Positions 1-11,388 of a DNA stretch of 64,000 bases are shown piece by piece (within the stretch, counting starts at the first letter, position 1; every line of letters begins with the position of its first letter). Below the pieces are notes generated by a model. It did not search any database. It had not been told where the DNA came from and saw only the letters and a list, made by a program, of their open reading frames with translations. Source of the stretch: Pyrrhoderma lamaoense (lineage: Eukaryota > Basidiomycota > Agaricomycetes > Hymenochaetales > Hymenochaetaceae); the NCBI GenBank assembly GCA_002794735.1, contig NBAZ01000010.1, positions 1,203,489 to 1,267,488 of the forward strand. Reading direction: 5' to 3'. A program made the position numbers and the translations under genes.

Positions 1-106
1 CCTGTTAAACTGATCTCTTTTAGAGATAGCTAACGTTGCTTGAAAATTAGAAAGTTGCCGGTGATGTCGTTGTGACTCATGGAAAGTGTCTGATGTAAGA
101 AGAAAT

Positions 107-1880
107 TCAGGAGTATTCCTTTTGGATAAGTTTAGCAATTGTTTGTAGTTGGATATTGCTGGTCCCTTCGTAAATTGCGCCCTGCGAAATTAATTAACAA
201 GATTGATAAATTATGTGTTGTAATTAAACCTACTATCTTAGAATCTCTCCAGTACTTCTCGATACCTGTTTCCCTTGTAAAACCAACCCCTCCTGCCCAC
301 TCAATTGCCAACCCGCTCACACGCTGAGCGACTTGGCTTGCAGCGAGTTTCGCCATCGCCGCTTCTTTCGTGAAATTCTTTCCTTCTTCCTTGCGCCGAG
401 CTGCGTTGTACGTAAGTAGACGTGCACTAGCTATATCGGTAGCTGCTTGTGCAATTTGGAAGGCCATCCCTTGGAATGTCCCAACGGGCTGCCCGAACTG
501 CACCCGTTGGTAAGTATATGGGACCGCCTTATCAAATGCACCTTGGGCTAGACCTATCATCTGTGCAGCTATCCCAATTCTCCCTATGGAAGAGTATTAA
601 TTTACCGCTTGTGATGTTTCCGTATTCACAGTACCTTCATTGAGGCACTCGATAGCAATCTAAGGGACAGAAGAGGTTTAGTTCATCCGATCCGCACTTT
701 TCGAAGAGCTAAGAGTATACCTTGTAGCCTTGTCCGATTCCTCCGATTACATTCTCGGACGGAACTCTCAAATCATCAAAATTTAATGTGCAGGTAGAAG
801 ATGCTCGTATTCCAAGCTTTTGCTCTTTCTTTGCTATCTGAATTCCCATGTCCTTTGTTGCAGCAAAACAAGTGATGCCTTTATATCCCTTGGATGGGTC
901 AACCTATGGTCATCGTGGTCAGTTTCTCGCAGTACTTGTGAGGGCTATGTGTTATACATTTGCAAATATTAAAAAGACTTCGGCTTCATAGGAGTTAGTA
1001 ATCCACATTTTGGATCCGTTGATAACCCAATCATTCCCCTCCTTCCGGGCCCGGGTTTGGAGGGCAAATGCATCCGAACCTGATGCAGGCTCAGAGAGAC
1101 AAAATGATCCAACCTTTGAGGAGAATCAGCTTGAACATGATTAAGCAGTATGTTACATTTCTTCTTTAACGTACGCTCTTTTCAGATAACAAAGGTAAGA
1201 ATCTTTCTTTCTGTTCCTTCGTACCGTGAACTCGAAATATTGTGTTTACAAGCGTATTGTGGACATCACATAGAACAGAAACGGATGGATCGACCTTTGC
1301 TAGCTCTTCAATTGCAATTATAGCAGACGTGAATGAGCATCCCGCACCGCCATATTCTGTTGGCGTTTCGATTCCCATGAGCTATCACCGAAGAATAGTC
1401 TCAGTACGGACAAAACGCGAAAAGTAAGTAGGATCTCATACTCCCTGTTCGTATAAACCAGTGATAATTTCCGGGTCCATCATCTCCTTTTCATCCATTT
1501 CTCGAACTTTTGGACCAACAACCTCCGTAGAGAATCTTCTGACTGTGATGCACATACATGTCAGATCTTAGATAGAAACTTCGATGTTTATTGTAAACTA
1601 ACCAGACTCTTGAAGCATCATCTCTTCTTCTGTGAGAGTATCAAGCGAATTCAGAATACTTTCGGAGTGGGCAGGATATGTAGCCGAGAAGTTTCGGGCT
1701 GGCTGCCTTTAGAGACGAAATGGGTGAGGAATGTTAGCCTCGACAAGCGACCGACTTCAATGTCTGGGATTGCGCTGAAAATCACCTGAATGTAGATACT
1801 AAAACACGTCTACGAGTTCGAAACAGCCTGGAACTCGTGTTCGCTCTGGAGGAGATAGAACGTAGAGCACATGTGGACAT
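107..1880 (-). CDS. Short/branched-chain acyl-CoA dehydrogenase, mitochondrial
   Basis: FAD-dependent enzyme that oxidises short and branched acyl-CoA (isoleucine/valine breakdown, beta-oxidation) in the mitochondrial matrix and passes electrons to ETF. The start at 1880 opens an Arg/Ser-rich leader ([20 protein letters not shown]) typical of a mitochondrial presequence; an intron follows, then [16 protein letters not shown]. Further on are [20 protein letters not shown] and [14 protein letters not shown] (1166-1378), [31 protein letters not shown] helices, EWAGGVGF, and a last exon with [17 protein letters not shown] ending in KEYS-stop at 107-109. Motif order and spacing match the ACADSB subfamily better than medium- or very-long-chain enzymes. 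Several ~50-60-nt introns interrupt it. The gene is divergent from the BTB gene. I see no disabling change. Substrate range is inferred from family only. Confidence 0.92.
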
Positions 1881-2288
1881 TTCGGTGAAAGGTGGTGAAA
1901 AGAGCAAGGCAAGAGTGTGTAGAAATATAACATGATTTTTGTTTTGCTAGTGATTTATACTGCTAAATTCCAAGGTCCGGATTGGGGCGCTGTTTCACAT
2001 GACAGTTTCAGCCCCGGATTTGCGCTTTTACTATTACTAATGGCTTTATTGAACTCCGCTACATTTGAGTATCCATCTGTACTGACTTATTTGTGATGAA
2101 GGTCTCAACTTGAAGAATGTTGTCCTCCACGCATGCTATGTGGGCTGGCACGGAATCAGAAGCTTATAGTGTCAAGTCTTAGGCTTGCTTATCATCCTTC
2201 ACTTCACTTCTTTGGGCCCCAGCTTTTTCTCCTGCTTTTAGTTCTGCTTTCGTTTGCCGTTTCTCTTAGCTTTCTTTCTTCGCTCATC
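1881..2288. promoter_or_regulatory. Shared 5' region of the ACADSB-like and BTB genes
   Basis: These 408 bases separate two divergent start codons. I see no RNA gene, repeat or conserved ORF. A reading frame open from 2133 joins the BTB frame but encodes an unlikely hydrophobic stretch, so it is treated as 5' UTR. Confidence 0.4.
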
Positions 2289-3525
2289 ATGCTTAGAACT
2301 TCAAGTTCGCCAAATCTGTGTCTTCCTTTACACCCTTCTCCGGTTTCCATATCACCGTTTTCAAGTCCATCAATATCACCAATATCCAGTGAGACTACTG
2401 CAGTGACTTCGGAATCTAGGCAAACCGACTTTTGGTTTAGTGATGGAAGTGTTATACTTGTCGCTGGTAACGTAGCATTCAAGGTTCATGGAGGGCAGCT
2501 ATCACGCCATTCAGAAGTTTTCAAAGACCTTCTGTCAGTTCCACAACCTCCAGACGAAGCCATGTTCGAGGATTGTTATATCATTGAACTTCATGACTCT
2601 CCCGTAGATGTCTGGTATCTTCTCAAAGCACTTTATGATGGCCTGTGAGTATTTGCATCTTCGTCTATAATGTCATAACTCTGATTTTAACTTGTGACCT
2701 TACAGATACTTCAAACAGCTATGCTCCTCTGACTTTGCCAATATATCTGCTGTTCTCCGACTTTCTTCAAAATACTTCGTTGATCATCTTCGTGAACGCT
2801 GCCTTAGTCGACTATTAATTGACTGGCCCTGTACACTGGCTGCATGGGACTCTCGCGAGGTTGAGGCTACAGACTCTTTCGGAAGATACAGCCCTCGAGC
2901 GCGTTTTGCTCATCCAATTCTAGTTATAAACTTTGCACGAGAAATGGGTTTAAATCATATACTTCCATGTGCTTTCTATGATCTCTGCCGCTATGGTCCA
3001 TCGAAAATTGTCGCCGGTGCCCAGAGTGCTGAAGGAGGCTGTCCAATAAAGATGGGCCCTCAAAATACAGGTTCTCACGCTATTCAGTCTCATTTGTCTC
3101 TAAGTGATTTGCGCATTGTCTTACTTGGACGGGAAAGAGCACAACGTGTTGTAGCATCGTTTATTGAAGAAGAATTAAATAATCGTGAACCAGCCTCGGA
3201 TTGCCATAATCGCGAGTCTGATGATGGCGAACGCGTATGCCGCGAGTCCTTCTACTTCATCATGCTTAATTTGTTACGTTCTATTGGAGGCCTTGCTAGT
3301 GGTCGAGGCTGCGATCCACTATTCTCTCTGACTCAGGCAGCAGACATGATGAACCGAACTGATTTCTCGGATGGAAACCAGTTTTGTAGTCTCAAGCTTT
3401 GTGCCCCTTGTAGAACAGATTTCTCGATCTCCGTAAGGAATACAAGAGAAAGGATATGGGTACAAGTTCCATCCTGGTTCGGCATGGAAGATTTCACTGG
3501 TGTGCCCAAGAGAAATCTATCGTAG
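2289..3525 (+). CDS. BTB/POZ domain protein
   Basis: Contains a BTB/POZ fold of the kind greatly expanded in agaricomycetes: FWFSDGSVILVAGNVAFKVH, then LSRHSEVFKDLLSVPQP, then a segment with DVWYLLKALYDG. One intron (2645-2705, GTGAGT..TTACAG) splits the codon before YFKQLCSSDFANISAVLRLS, which continues the helical part. The C-terminal half has CAPCRTDFS and PSWFGMEDF, commonly seen at the end of these proteins. The chosen start (MLRTSSSPNL) avoids a Leu-rich stretch in the longer frame from 2133. BTB proteins dimerise and often act as CUL3 substrate adaptors or transcription cofactors; for this fungal subgroup the partner is unknown. Divergent from the acyl-CoA dehydrogenase gene and convergent with ARL2. 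Confidence 0.82.
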
Positions 3526-3741
3526 TGTATATTTTCATGTTTTCTTGCATCTCAGGATTGATTCTCTTTGTTATATCTTTTGTTTTCCACGCATATTTCC
3601 ACTTAGTCACGACGGACGCTTTCTTCGCAATTCTTTGCTCAATTAATTCTCTATCTACATCAACCTTGTGTTGTGCATCGGACTCTTATTACATATCCTT
3701 AACATACTATAATAAAGGACATTTCCAGTAGAGAACATAAA

Positions 3742-4541
3742 TTAAGTTGTGCTATAGTACAATCGTTGAGCGATATCGTTTACTACCCAGTTGAGACCCT
3801 GCACCAGATTAAGTCCAGACATTGCACTGCAGCTTGATATGCGCCAGTTATGATGTTTAATACTATCCAGCTCTAATGCCTTTCTGATGTCCTCTTCAGG
3901 TAACGAGCCTGGGATGTCTTGTTTATTTGCAAATATCAGAAGAGAAGCACCTGCAAGTCGCTAGATGGAGTATGTCAGCCGCTGGAAGGAAATGGGAGGG
4001 GGAAGACATATCTGACATCTTCCGTAAGTAGCTTGTGAAGTTCTTCTTTGCAATCGGATAATCGTAGTTTATCGCCGGAGTCAACAACCCAAACTATCGC
4101 ATCCGTTTGTTCAAAATAGTTTCTCCAATAAGGTCGCAACGTCCTTTGTCCACCAACATCCCCTATATCCCAGACAATGGCGATTGTTATATTCGTATCA
4201 TGCAGGTCATCATGATATGATGACAAGCTCACATATATTAAGAGTGTACCTAGAGAATTGTAAATCTTTCAGTAAGGAAGATACTGAGATGAAAAGATCG
4301 AAAGAGATTACCGGCCATGCATGAATGTCTTTATGTTGAATCCTAGTGTCGGACTAACTGACATTACATCTTCACCATTAAGTTTTTTCAAAATTGTTGT
4401 CTTTCCAGCATTATCGAGGCCGCTTAATTGGAGTATTCGTAAGTCTAATCAGATACAGAACGATGACAGCAATTACAGGAAGAGGATACGCATCTCCCTC
4501 TCCTTCATTTTATTCTTACGGATGACTGTAAGTAACCCCAT
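3742..4541 (-). CDS. ARL2: ADP-ribosylation factor-like GTPase, ARL2
   Basis: Small GTPase of the ARF family. ARL2 works with tubulin cofactors (TBCD) in tubulin folding and in mitochondrial and ciliary cargo release. Reassembled from five exons: [20 protein letters not shown] with Gly2 as potential myristoylation site, the G1 P-loop [18 protein letters not shown], switch [11 protein letters not shown], the interswitch [26 protein letters not shown], and G4 [10 protein letters not shown], ending [20 protein letters not shown] then LYYSTT-stop. Splice joins restore every motif in frame; one exon carries only the short YTLNI stretch. PYWRNYFE separates ARL2 from ARF1 and ARL3. The start lies 157 bp from the divergent glycosyltransferase start. 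No key residue is missing. Confidence 0.95.
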
Positions 4542-4697
4542 AGCGACTATTACAGTGATATTGCATCAATGACCAGAATTGACTGAGTTGTAAGATTATG
4601 TGTAGTCCATACGTGCAATGTCCCAGAAATTCTCTGTCAATCACCACATAATCTTGTCGGAGCTTAAACTCAACAATCAAAGGACCTCGCTTGTCCT

Positions 4698-6404
4698 ATG
4701 TTCACCCTTCTCACTTTCTCATTCACCTGTCTTCTTCTTCACATGCGTGTATCTGCTCACAAGCGCCTTTTGAACACACCTAAGATTGAAAAGGCTTTAG
4801 AAGAGGATAAAATCGATCCTTTCAATGTTAACTGCCACACTCAGGGCCAGTTCAGTCCCAGGTCAAAGCTAGGGACTGTTACCTTGAAATCGCGGTATCA
4901 TGTGTCCCAGACCTTTTCTTCTTCCCGTAAGAGGTCGATTACTGTACTTGTATCAATACTAGCTATTTCTCTGTCGATTCTAGTCATATGGATGTGCTAT
5001 TTTATTCAAGGATATACCCCTGTGATGATTAACAGCAAGGAGGTCACTAATCACACCGAAGACCATTCTCCGCTTGTACTTCGCTTAGGAAGCAATGATG
5101 AAAACTTTGATCATAACCTGAAAACTGAAAAAGACTCGATCAAATATCTAGCGTATCTTCCTCATAGTGGATTCCATAATCAGCGCATCGCATTAGAAAA
5201 TGCACTTGTTATGTCACGGATATTGAATCGTACCCTTTTAGTCCCGCCAGTAAGACTTGGGAGGACACTCACATACTATCCCTTTGATCACCTTTTTGAT
5301 CTAATCTCTCTGTCAGGCAAGGAAGGGCTCTCTCACTGCATCTATGATAGCTCATGGGAAACGCTGCCTATCGAATGCTCTGATTACTATGAATATACTT
5401 TAGTACCTTGGGGCTGGCTTTCTAATACTTCGTCGCTATTCTCTGTACAACCCGTTATTCAACGCTGGGACATGTCCCCTTCTTATGTGCAGCACGCACT
5501 GGGTATTGCTGACAATGATACTTTCTTTGTCAAGGATGAAGGCCCATATGACTACCGATTTGTAGATGCAGACCCTTTGGACATGCCAGGGGCTCGATTC
5601 AAAGAAGTGATTTCCATGGCTTTACTTTCACAACTTCCTCATCGCTTGATCCATGTTGGTACACTCTTTGGTTCGAGTCGTCTGCGTCTGCGGCGTTCAC
5701 AGAACTTGGCCTTTAGAAAAGAAGTTCGTCAAAGTATGACTTTCTCAAACGAATTATTCGATAAATTATCTAAAACTATTGGGATGGGCATGGGAGAGAA
5801 GTATTTATCCGTACATATCAGACTTGGTGACGGAAACTTTGAGAAAAAGGGAGAGAAAAATGTGCGACTCATCTGGTGGAAACTATTGACAGATATCTTG
5901 GGCTTTGATGATTCGACTACTTTAAAACTTGAAAATCGAGCTACTGGTCACAATTTCTCATCTCCACCTCTGATATCTCATAAGGAAACAAACACGAAAG
6001 TGATAGATGTTCCTAAAGTTTCTTTTCCTGTTGTTATAAGTTCTCAACTTACATGCCAAAAACATCAATATTCTGACACTGGATTGTCGTTGTTAAACAT
6101 ACCTTTATATATATCTACAGATGTCAGTGATCCTAGGGCTCATCCTTTGCTAAAGCGTTTTTATGCTACTTTCCCGTGTTCATTTACCCTAAACGACTTC
6201 ACACAAGAAAAAGAATTCTTATCTCGTCTTCGAAGCGACTACGATTGGCTCCCAATGAAAGATTTCTTGATACCTTTTGTGGATGCGGTGGTTGCTGGCA
6301 AATCACTTGGAGTTGTTGGAACGGAGGGTAGTACTTTCAGTCAATTTGTGCAAGATGTCTTATGGCGTCAATACCATGGGTGGGAGATCGAAGAAAGAGG
6401 ATGA
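4698..6404 (+). CDS. Type II membrane GDP-fucose O-fucosyltransferase-like protein (CigA-type)
   Basis: Intronless 568-residue frame. A membrane segment lies at about residues 81-103, after a basic run SSSRKRS, giving a short cytosolic tail and a lumenal catalytic domain, as expected for a Golgi/ER glycosyltransferase. The start of the domain, LPHSGFHNQRIALENALVMS followed by LLVPPVRLG, matches fungal O-fucosyltransferase-like/CigA proteins, where SGFHNQ is the nucleotide-sugar loop. Later, LSVHIRLGDGNFEKKG corresponds to the HxRxGD-type donor-binding motif of GT-B O-fucosyltransferases, and VVGTEGSTFSQFVQDVLW near the end is the usual C-terminal motif. The first 20 residues are also hydrophobic, so an internal start (MRVSAHKR) is possible. 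Donor and acceptor are inferred from the family only. Confidence 0.78.
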   Translation: MFTLLTFSFTCLLLHMRVSAHKRLLNTPKIEKALEEDKIDPFNVNCHTQGQFSPRSKLGTVTLKSRYHVSQTFSSSRKRSITVLVSILAISLSILVIWMCYFIQGYTPVMINSKEVTNHTEDHSPLVLRLGSNDENFDHNLKTEKDSIKYLAYLPHSGFHNQRIALENALVMSRILNRTLLVPPVRLGRTLTYYPFDHLFDLISLSGKEGLSHCIYDSSWETLPIECSDYYEYTLVPWGWLSNTSSLFSVQPVIQRWDMSPSYVQHALGIADNDTFFVKDEGPYDYRFVDADPLDMPGARFKEVISMALLSQLPHRLIHVGTLFGSSRLRLRRSQNLAFRKEVRQSMTFSNELFDKLSKTIGMGMGEKYLSVHIRLGDGNFEKKGEKNVRLIWWKLLTDILGFDDSTTLKLENRATGHNFSSPPLISHKETNTKVIDVPKVSFPVVISSQLTCQKHQYSDTGLSLLNIPLYISTDVSDPRAHPLLKRFYATFPCSFTLNDFTQEKEFLSRLRSDYDWLPMKDFLIPFVDAVVAGKSLGVVGTEGSTFSQFVQDVLWRQYHGWEIEERG

Positions 6405-6749
6405 TTTTGAGGCGTAAACAAATTATAGCGAGGAATAATACCCGACGTTTTGGAACTTTCGACGATGTTCGTCTTATAGTTTTAGTGTTTTCTGTGTGTA
6501 AAAGTCAACACTTGTACCATACGAATGTGTTAGTGTCTGTATTATGGCATCATCCTTGTGTATACAATTCGGTTAAAAGCTGAGGGGGAATTATTGCTAT
6601 TAAAAGAGTGCTCCTAAATTTTATTTTTATGTAACTTTGTAAGTTACTTACAAATGATAACTTTGCAAGATTAAATAAAGTGATCGCCACCTCCAGTGCC
6701 TCACGGTCACAGCGCATACGTTCACTTCAAACTTTGACGCCCACTAAGG
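6405..6749. promoter_or_regulatory. 3' UTR of the glycosyltransferase and promoter of eIF5B
   Basis: These 345 bases lie between tandem genes. An AT-rich stretch around 6590-6680 has repeated AACTTTG/CAAAG and AATAAA-like strings suitable for 3'-end formation. I see no other element. Confidence 0.35.
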
Positions 6750-9700
6750 ATGGCCCCAAAGAACAAGGGAAAGAAGGGGAAAAAACGAGATGATGATGAT
6801 TACTGGTAATGAGAGCACTCGATACTTTCTAGGATCTTACTAACCGGTACAACAGGGAGAATGCTGGGGAATCCGTTGCAGGAAATCTTGCGGGGCTTTC
6901 TTTGGGTGAAGCACCGGAAGAAACTGCACCAGCAGCTAATGCAAATAAGTTCAGCAGCTTTGAGGTTCTCGGAGTCGACCCGGGCGATGTTGGTATGGAA
7001 AATGAGGAAGACTTTGGAGGGTTAATGGTATGTAGAATAATCAAATCATAATCTTAGCGTGTTCTAGGATATGCCAATTCAGTCATGTCTATAGGCAGCA
7101 ATCAAGGCTTCTTCAAGCAAGGACAAGAAGGACAAAAAGAAGGACAAAAAGAAAGCCTCTAAAAACTTAGACGAAGTTAATGAAGAGCCTACTAAGGGTG
7201 ATCCCCAAGCAGAAGATAATGTACCTCAGAAGGCCGTGTCCATGACTGCTGATGAACTAGCCGACGATGAATGGGGTTCAGAAACTGGTAAGGAGAAGAA
7301 AGGGAAGAAGAAGGGTGTTGAAATACCGGAGGAAACCAGGGGGACAGAAGGTAAGGAACTAGACTTTACTCAAGTACAAGAGCTATTAATCTATATATAA
7401 GTATAGATAATGACGGTGATGGTGATTCTGGACTGAAACTACGCTCTAAGAAGGAAAAGGAAAAGCTGAAAAAAGAAAAAGAAAAGGTTTGCATCCATTC
7501 TCTAAGTTTGACATACAATACTGAGAAATGGATGGTTTAAGGCTAAGAAAAAAGCTCAAGCAGCTGCTAAAAAGGCCCAGTCAGCAACTAAGGACTCTGA
7601 TGCCGCGCCACCTGCTCCTGAACCTGCACCTGCCAATGAGGTACCCCCTCCAGCACAGGACACCGCCGAAAAAGACGATGATGCTGAAGATGAAGTCGCT
7701 ACTGGCGGGAAGTCAGATAAGAAAAAGAAGAAGAAGAAAGCGAAGAAAGATGACGAACCGGCACCCGCTCCTGCTCCATCTAAGAAGAAAGGAACAGGTA
7801 TCTCGGCTTTGAAGGCAATGATGGAGGAGAAGAAGAGGTTAGAAGAAGAGGCTAAGAGGCGTGAGGAAGAGGAAAGGAAGAGAATAGAGGAAGAAGAAAG
7901 AAGAATAGAGGAGGAGGAGAGGAAAAAACAAGAAGAGAAACTACGAAAGAAGGAAAAAGAAAAAGTACTGTTGTTTATTGTCCTTTTTTAGTCATTCTAC
8001 TAACATTGATGTTCTAGGCCAAGATTGAACTTGCAAAGAAGGAGGGTCGTTATCTTACGCCAAAACAAAAAGAAGAACTGAGGCGTGCTGAGCTGAGAAA
8101 GAAGGCGCTTCTTGCCTCAGGAGTCCAGGTAGAAGGTCTTCAACAACAAGGGGAAAAACCAAAGAAAATATCATATGGAAGTCGGAAAAGAAAGCCTAAT
8201 AATAACAAGGTCAAAGATGACGACAAATCTTCAGCTACTGCTACTCCAGAGGTTCAGTCACCCGTTGTCAGATCCGAAGAACTTCCTGTTGCAGAAACTC
8301 AGCCGGAAATGGAATCACCGGTTAAGGAGGATGCTGTAAAGGATGACTGGGATGCGGAAAGTGGATCAGAGGCAGAGCCTAGTCCTTCAAAATCTCAAGA
8401 TGTGAAGAACGATTGGGATGCAAGCTCGGATGAAGAGGGAAGACCAGTAGCACTCAAGAAGCCAGTTACCGAAGCCAAAGTGGTACCAATACAAAAAGGT
8501 AATGTCCATTAAACGATGTGTATATGCGGTACTCAACATCATGATATAATTGATAGAAATGAAGAAAGTCGAAGTCGAAAAGAAAGTACCGAAGGAAGTG
8601 GAAACGCCTCCACCAACCAGTGCTGTATCCGAAAGAGTTACTGAAGTAGAAGAGTCTGATGATTCTGAGTCCGATTCGGGCTCGGAGAGTGAGTCGGATG
8701 ACTCTGAAGATGATTCAAGCGATGAATCTGGCTCTGAAGATGATGGCATGACGAAGGCACAGAAGCTTGCAATACAACGAAAAGCAGAGGCTGCTGAAAG
8801 GAAAGCCAAAGCTCACGAGGCTGCGCTAGCAGCCCGTAGTAAAGATGACCTTCGTAGTCCTATATGTTGTATTCTCGGCCACGTCGATACCGGTAAAACC
8901 AAACTTTTGGATAAGGTGATTCGCTAATCACAAACACGTTGGATACTAAACTGACCATAGAACACAGATTCGTCAAACAAATGTTCAAGAAGGAGAAGCG
9001 GGAGGTATCACTCAGCAGATTGGTGCAACTTATTTCCCAGTGGACGCAATTAAGACGAAAACTGCTGTCCTAAACAAGGTAACTAGTTTCCCCAAATACA
9101 CCTTTCTGTGTGATTCAGTATCAAATTGTTCGAAAACGTTTAGGATGGGACACAAGAGTATAAAATTCCAGGTTTACTCATCATTGATACTCCCGGGCAC
9201 GAATCCTTCACGAATCTTCGATCTCGTGGTAGTTCGTTATGTAACATCGCTATCCTTGTAGTTGATATTCTGGTATGGTCGTATTTCCCTTTGACTGGTG
9301 CTGTACTGTACCTAACAGGATGATACATAGCATGGTCTTGAGCAACAGACCTTGGAATCCCTTCGTCTACTCAGGGATAGAAAGACACCTTTTATCGTGG
9401 CTTTGAATAAGGTAAATAAAAGATTAGATGAAGCATAGCATATGTTCTCACGTCATATCTCAGATCGATCGGCTTTATGGATGGAAAGAAACGAAGGATG
9501 GAGCCTTCCAGGAGTCTCTTGCAAAACAATCGCCTTCCGTAAGACGTGAATTCGAGGATCGTGTGCAAAAAACTATCGTTGCATTTGCGGAGCAAGGTCT
9601 TAATGCAGTATTATACTACGAGAACAAGAGTTTCGCACGTAATGTTTCACTGGTACCAACATCTGCCATCACTGGCGAAGGTGTTCCGGATATGATTATG

Positions 9701-11148
9701 CTTCTAGTCAACCTTACCCAGCAAAGGATGAGCGACCGTTTGATGTATCTCTCAGAGCTGGAATGTACTGTACTAGAAGTCAAAGTTATAGAGGGATTGG
9801 GAACAACTATCGATGTGGTCTTGTCTAACGGGATATTGCATGAAGGTGATAGAATTGTAGTGTGTGGATTGAATGGACCCATTGTAACACAGGTCCGAGC
9901 TCTACTAACGCCTCAACCGTTAAGGGAATTGAGAATAAAAGTAAGTCTGATTCTTCACAAAAAAAGGACCTAGTACTGAGTTGTAAATTAGTCTCAATAT
10001 GTACATCATAAAGAAGTTAAGGCAGCTTTAGGTGTAAAAATCGCTGCTCCTGACCTTGAGAAAGCCATTGCTGGTTCGCGTCTTCTCGTTGTTGGCCCAG
10101 ATGATGACGAGGACGATCTACGAGATGAAGTGATGTCCGATCTTACCACACTTCTTAATTCAATCGACAAATCTGGTAGAGGTGTCTGTGTCCAAGCAAG
10201 TACACTCGGGTCTCTCGAGGCTCTTCTAGACTTCCTGAAAGAGAGTAAGATTCCCGTTTCTGGAATAAATATTGGCCCCGTACACAAGAAGGATGTCATG
10301 CGCTGTGCAACCGTGATTGAAAAAGCGAAGGAACTTGCATGTATTCTTTGTTTTGACGTTCCGGTTGATAAGGACGCTGAGAAACTTGCAGAAGACATTG
10401 GTGTCAAACTATTCAAAGGTAGTGTGCTTATTATAGTATTTCTTCTTTTCTGAAAAACTAACGAGAGGTTACAGCGGATATTATCTACCACTTATTTGAT
10501 GCTTTCACGGCTTATAATGCTGAAATAATGGAAGCTAAGAGGAAAGATGCTGCACCTCAGGCTGTCTGGCCTTGTCGCTTAAAGATTATTGCATGCTTTG
10601 CAAAACGTGATCCTATTATTCTTGGTGTTGATATAATAGACGGTTCACTGAGAGTAGGGACCCCACTATGTGTTGTGAAGGTTGATCCCGTGACTCAGAA
10701 GAGAGAAATCATCGATCTTGGCAAGATGTATTTAACCTTCTATATTTTATAAGTGTCTGGTACTGATAAGTTTCTAGCACTTCTCTGGAGATAAACCATA
10801 AGTCCATGGATGTTGTCAAGAAATCCCAAGCTGGAGGTGGTGTTGCGGTAAAGATCGAGCACGCGGTATATCAATCTGCAAAGATGTTTGGAAGACATTT
10901 CGACGACAAAGATGAATTAGTTAGTCACGTAACACGGGCGAGTATCGATGTTCTGAAGGTATGTTTTCGAGCTTCACTCGAAGTCTCAATATACTGATAT
11001 GGCACTAGTCAACGTTCAAAGCGGATGTGACAACCGAAGAATGGCTTTTGATTAAAGCACTAAAACCTGTGAGTAGACTACATCCAGTGCCTTCCAGAAC
11101 CTCTCATGATAACATTTGTCCGATCCAAAGCGTCTTGGTATTCCATGA
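6750..11148 (+). CDS. FUN12: Translation initiation factor eIF5B (IF2-type GTPase)
   Basis: Universally conserved GTPase that joins ribosomal subunits and positions initiator tRNA. More than a dozen short introns. The low-complexity N-terminus starts [19 protein letters not shown], then Lys/Glu coiled coil (about 7810-8050) and acidic Ser/Asp tracts (8640-8740). The GTPase core begins [18 protein letters not shown] (G1), then [13 protein letters not shown] (switch I), IDTPGHESF (G3, 9181-9220), and NKIDRLYGW (G4). Downstream domains include [35 protein letters not shown], and a final exon giving KPRLGIP-stop at 11146-11148, the usual eIF5B C-terminus. Length is about 1,200 residues, normal for fungi. 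All exon joins I checked keep frame. Same strand as the glycosyltransferase before it and the permease after it. Confidence 0.96.
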
Positions 11149-11388
11149 GACACTAGATAGTTTTATCTACTAATGCAATTCATCTGTAGTAATATTACAA
11201 CCTCAGCATTTGTAATCCTTAGTTCTCACAATCATGTGCACTTTATCCCAGGACAAAAATTTGAAAAGATCTAAAATCATACATGACTCAAGTATAATTG
11301 TTCATAGTTTCCCACAAGCCAACCTGATAAAATCGCCGAGAGCATAGAACTTGGCTTGTCGCGTTATCATCATCTGTGCGACTTCAAA

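Noticed and set aside
2133..2288. Longer BTB start with a Leu/Phe-rich N-terminus
   Set aside because: The added stretch is hydrophobic in a cytosolic/nuclear family and would consume the divergent promoter; MLRTSSS at 2289 is a better start.
3226..3234. ACGCGT as a regulatory site
   Set aside because: It lies inside the BTB coding sequence; used only as a caution about chance matches.
7528..7812. Arg/Leu-rich open frame inside eIF5B
   Set aside because: Shadow frame of the Lys/Ala/Pro-rich eIF5B N-terminus; the conserved frame is different.
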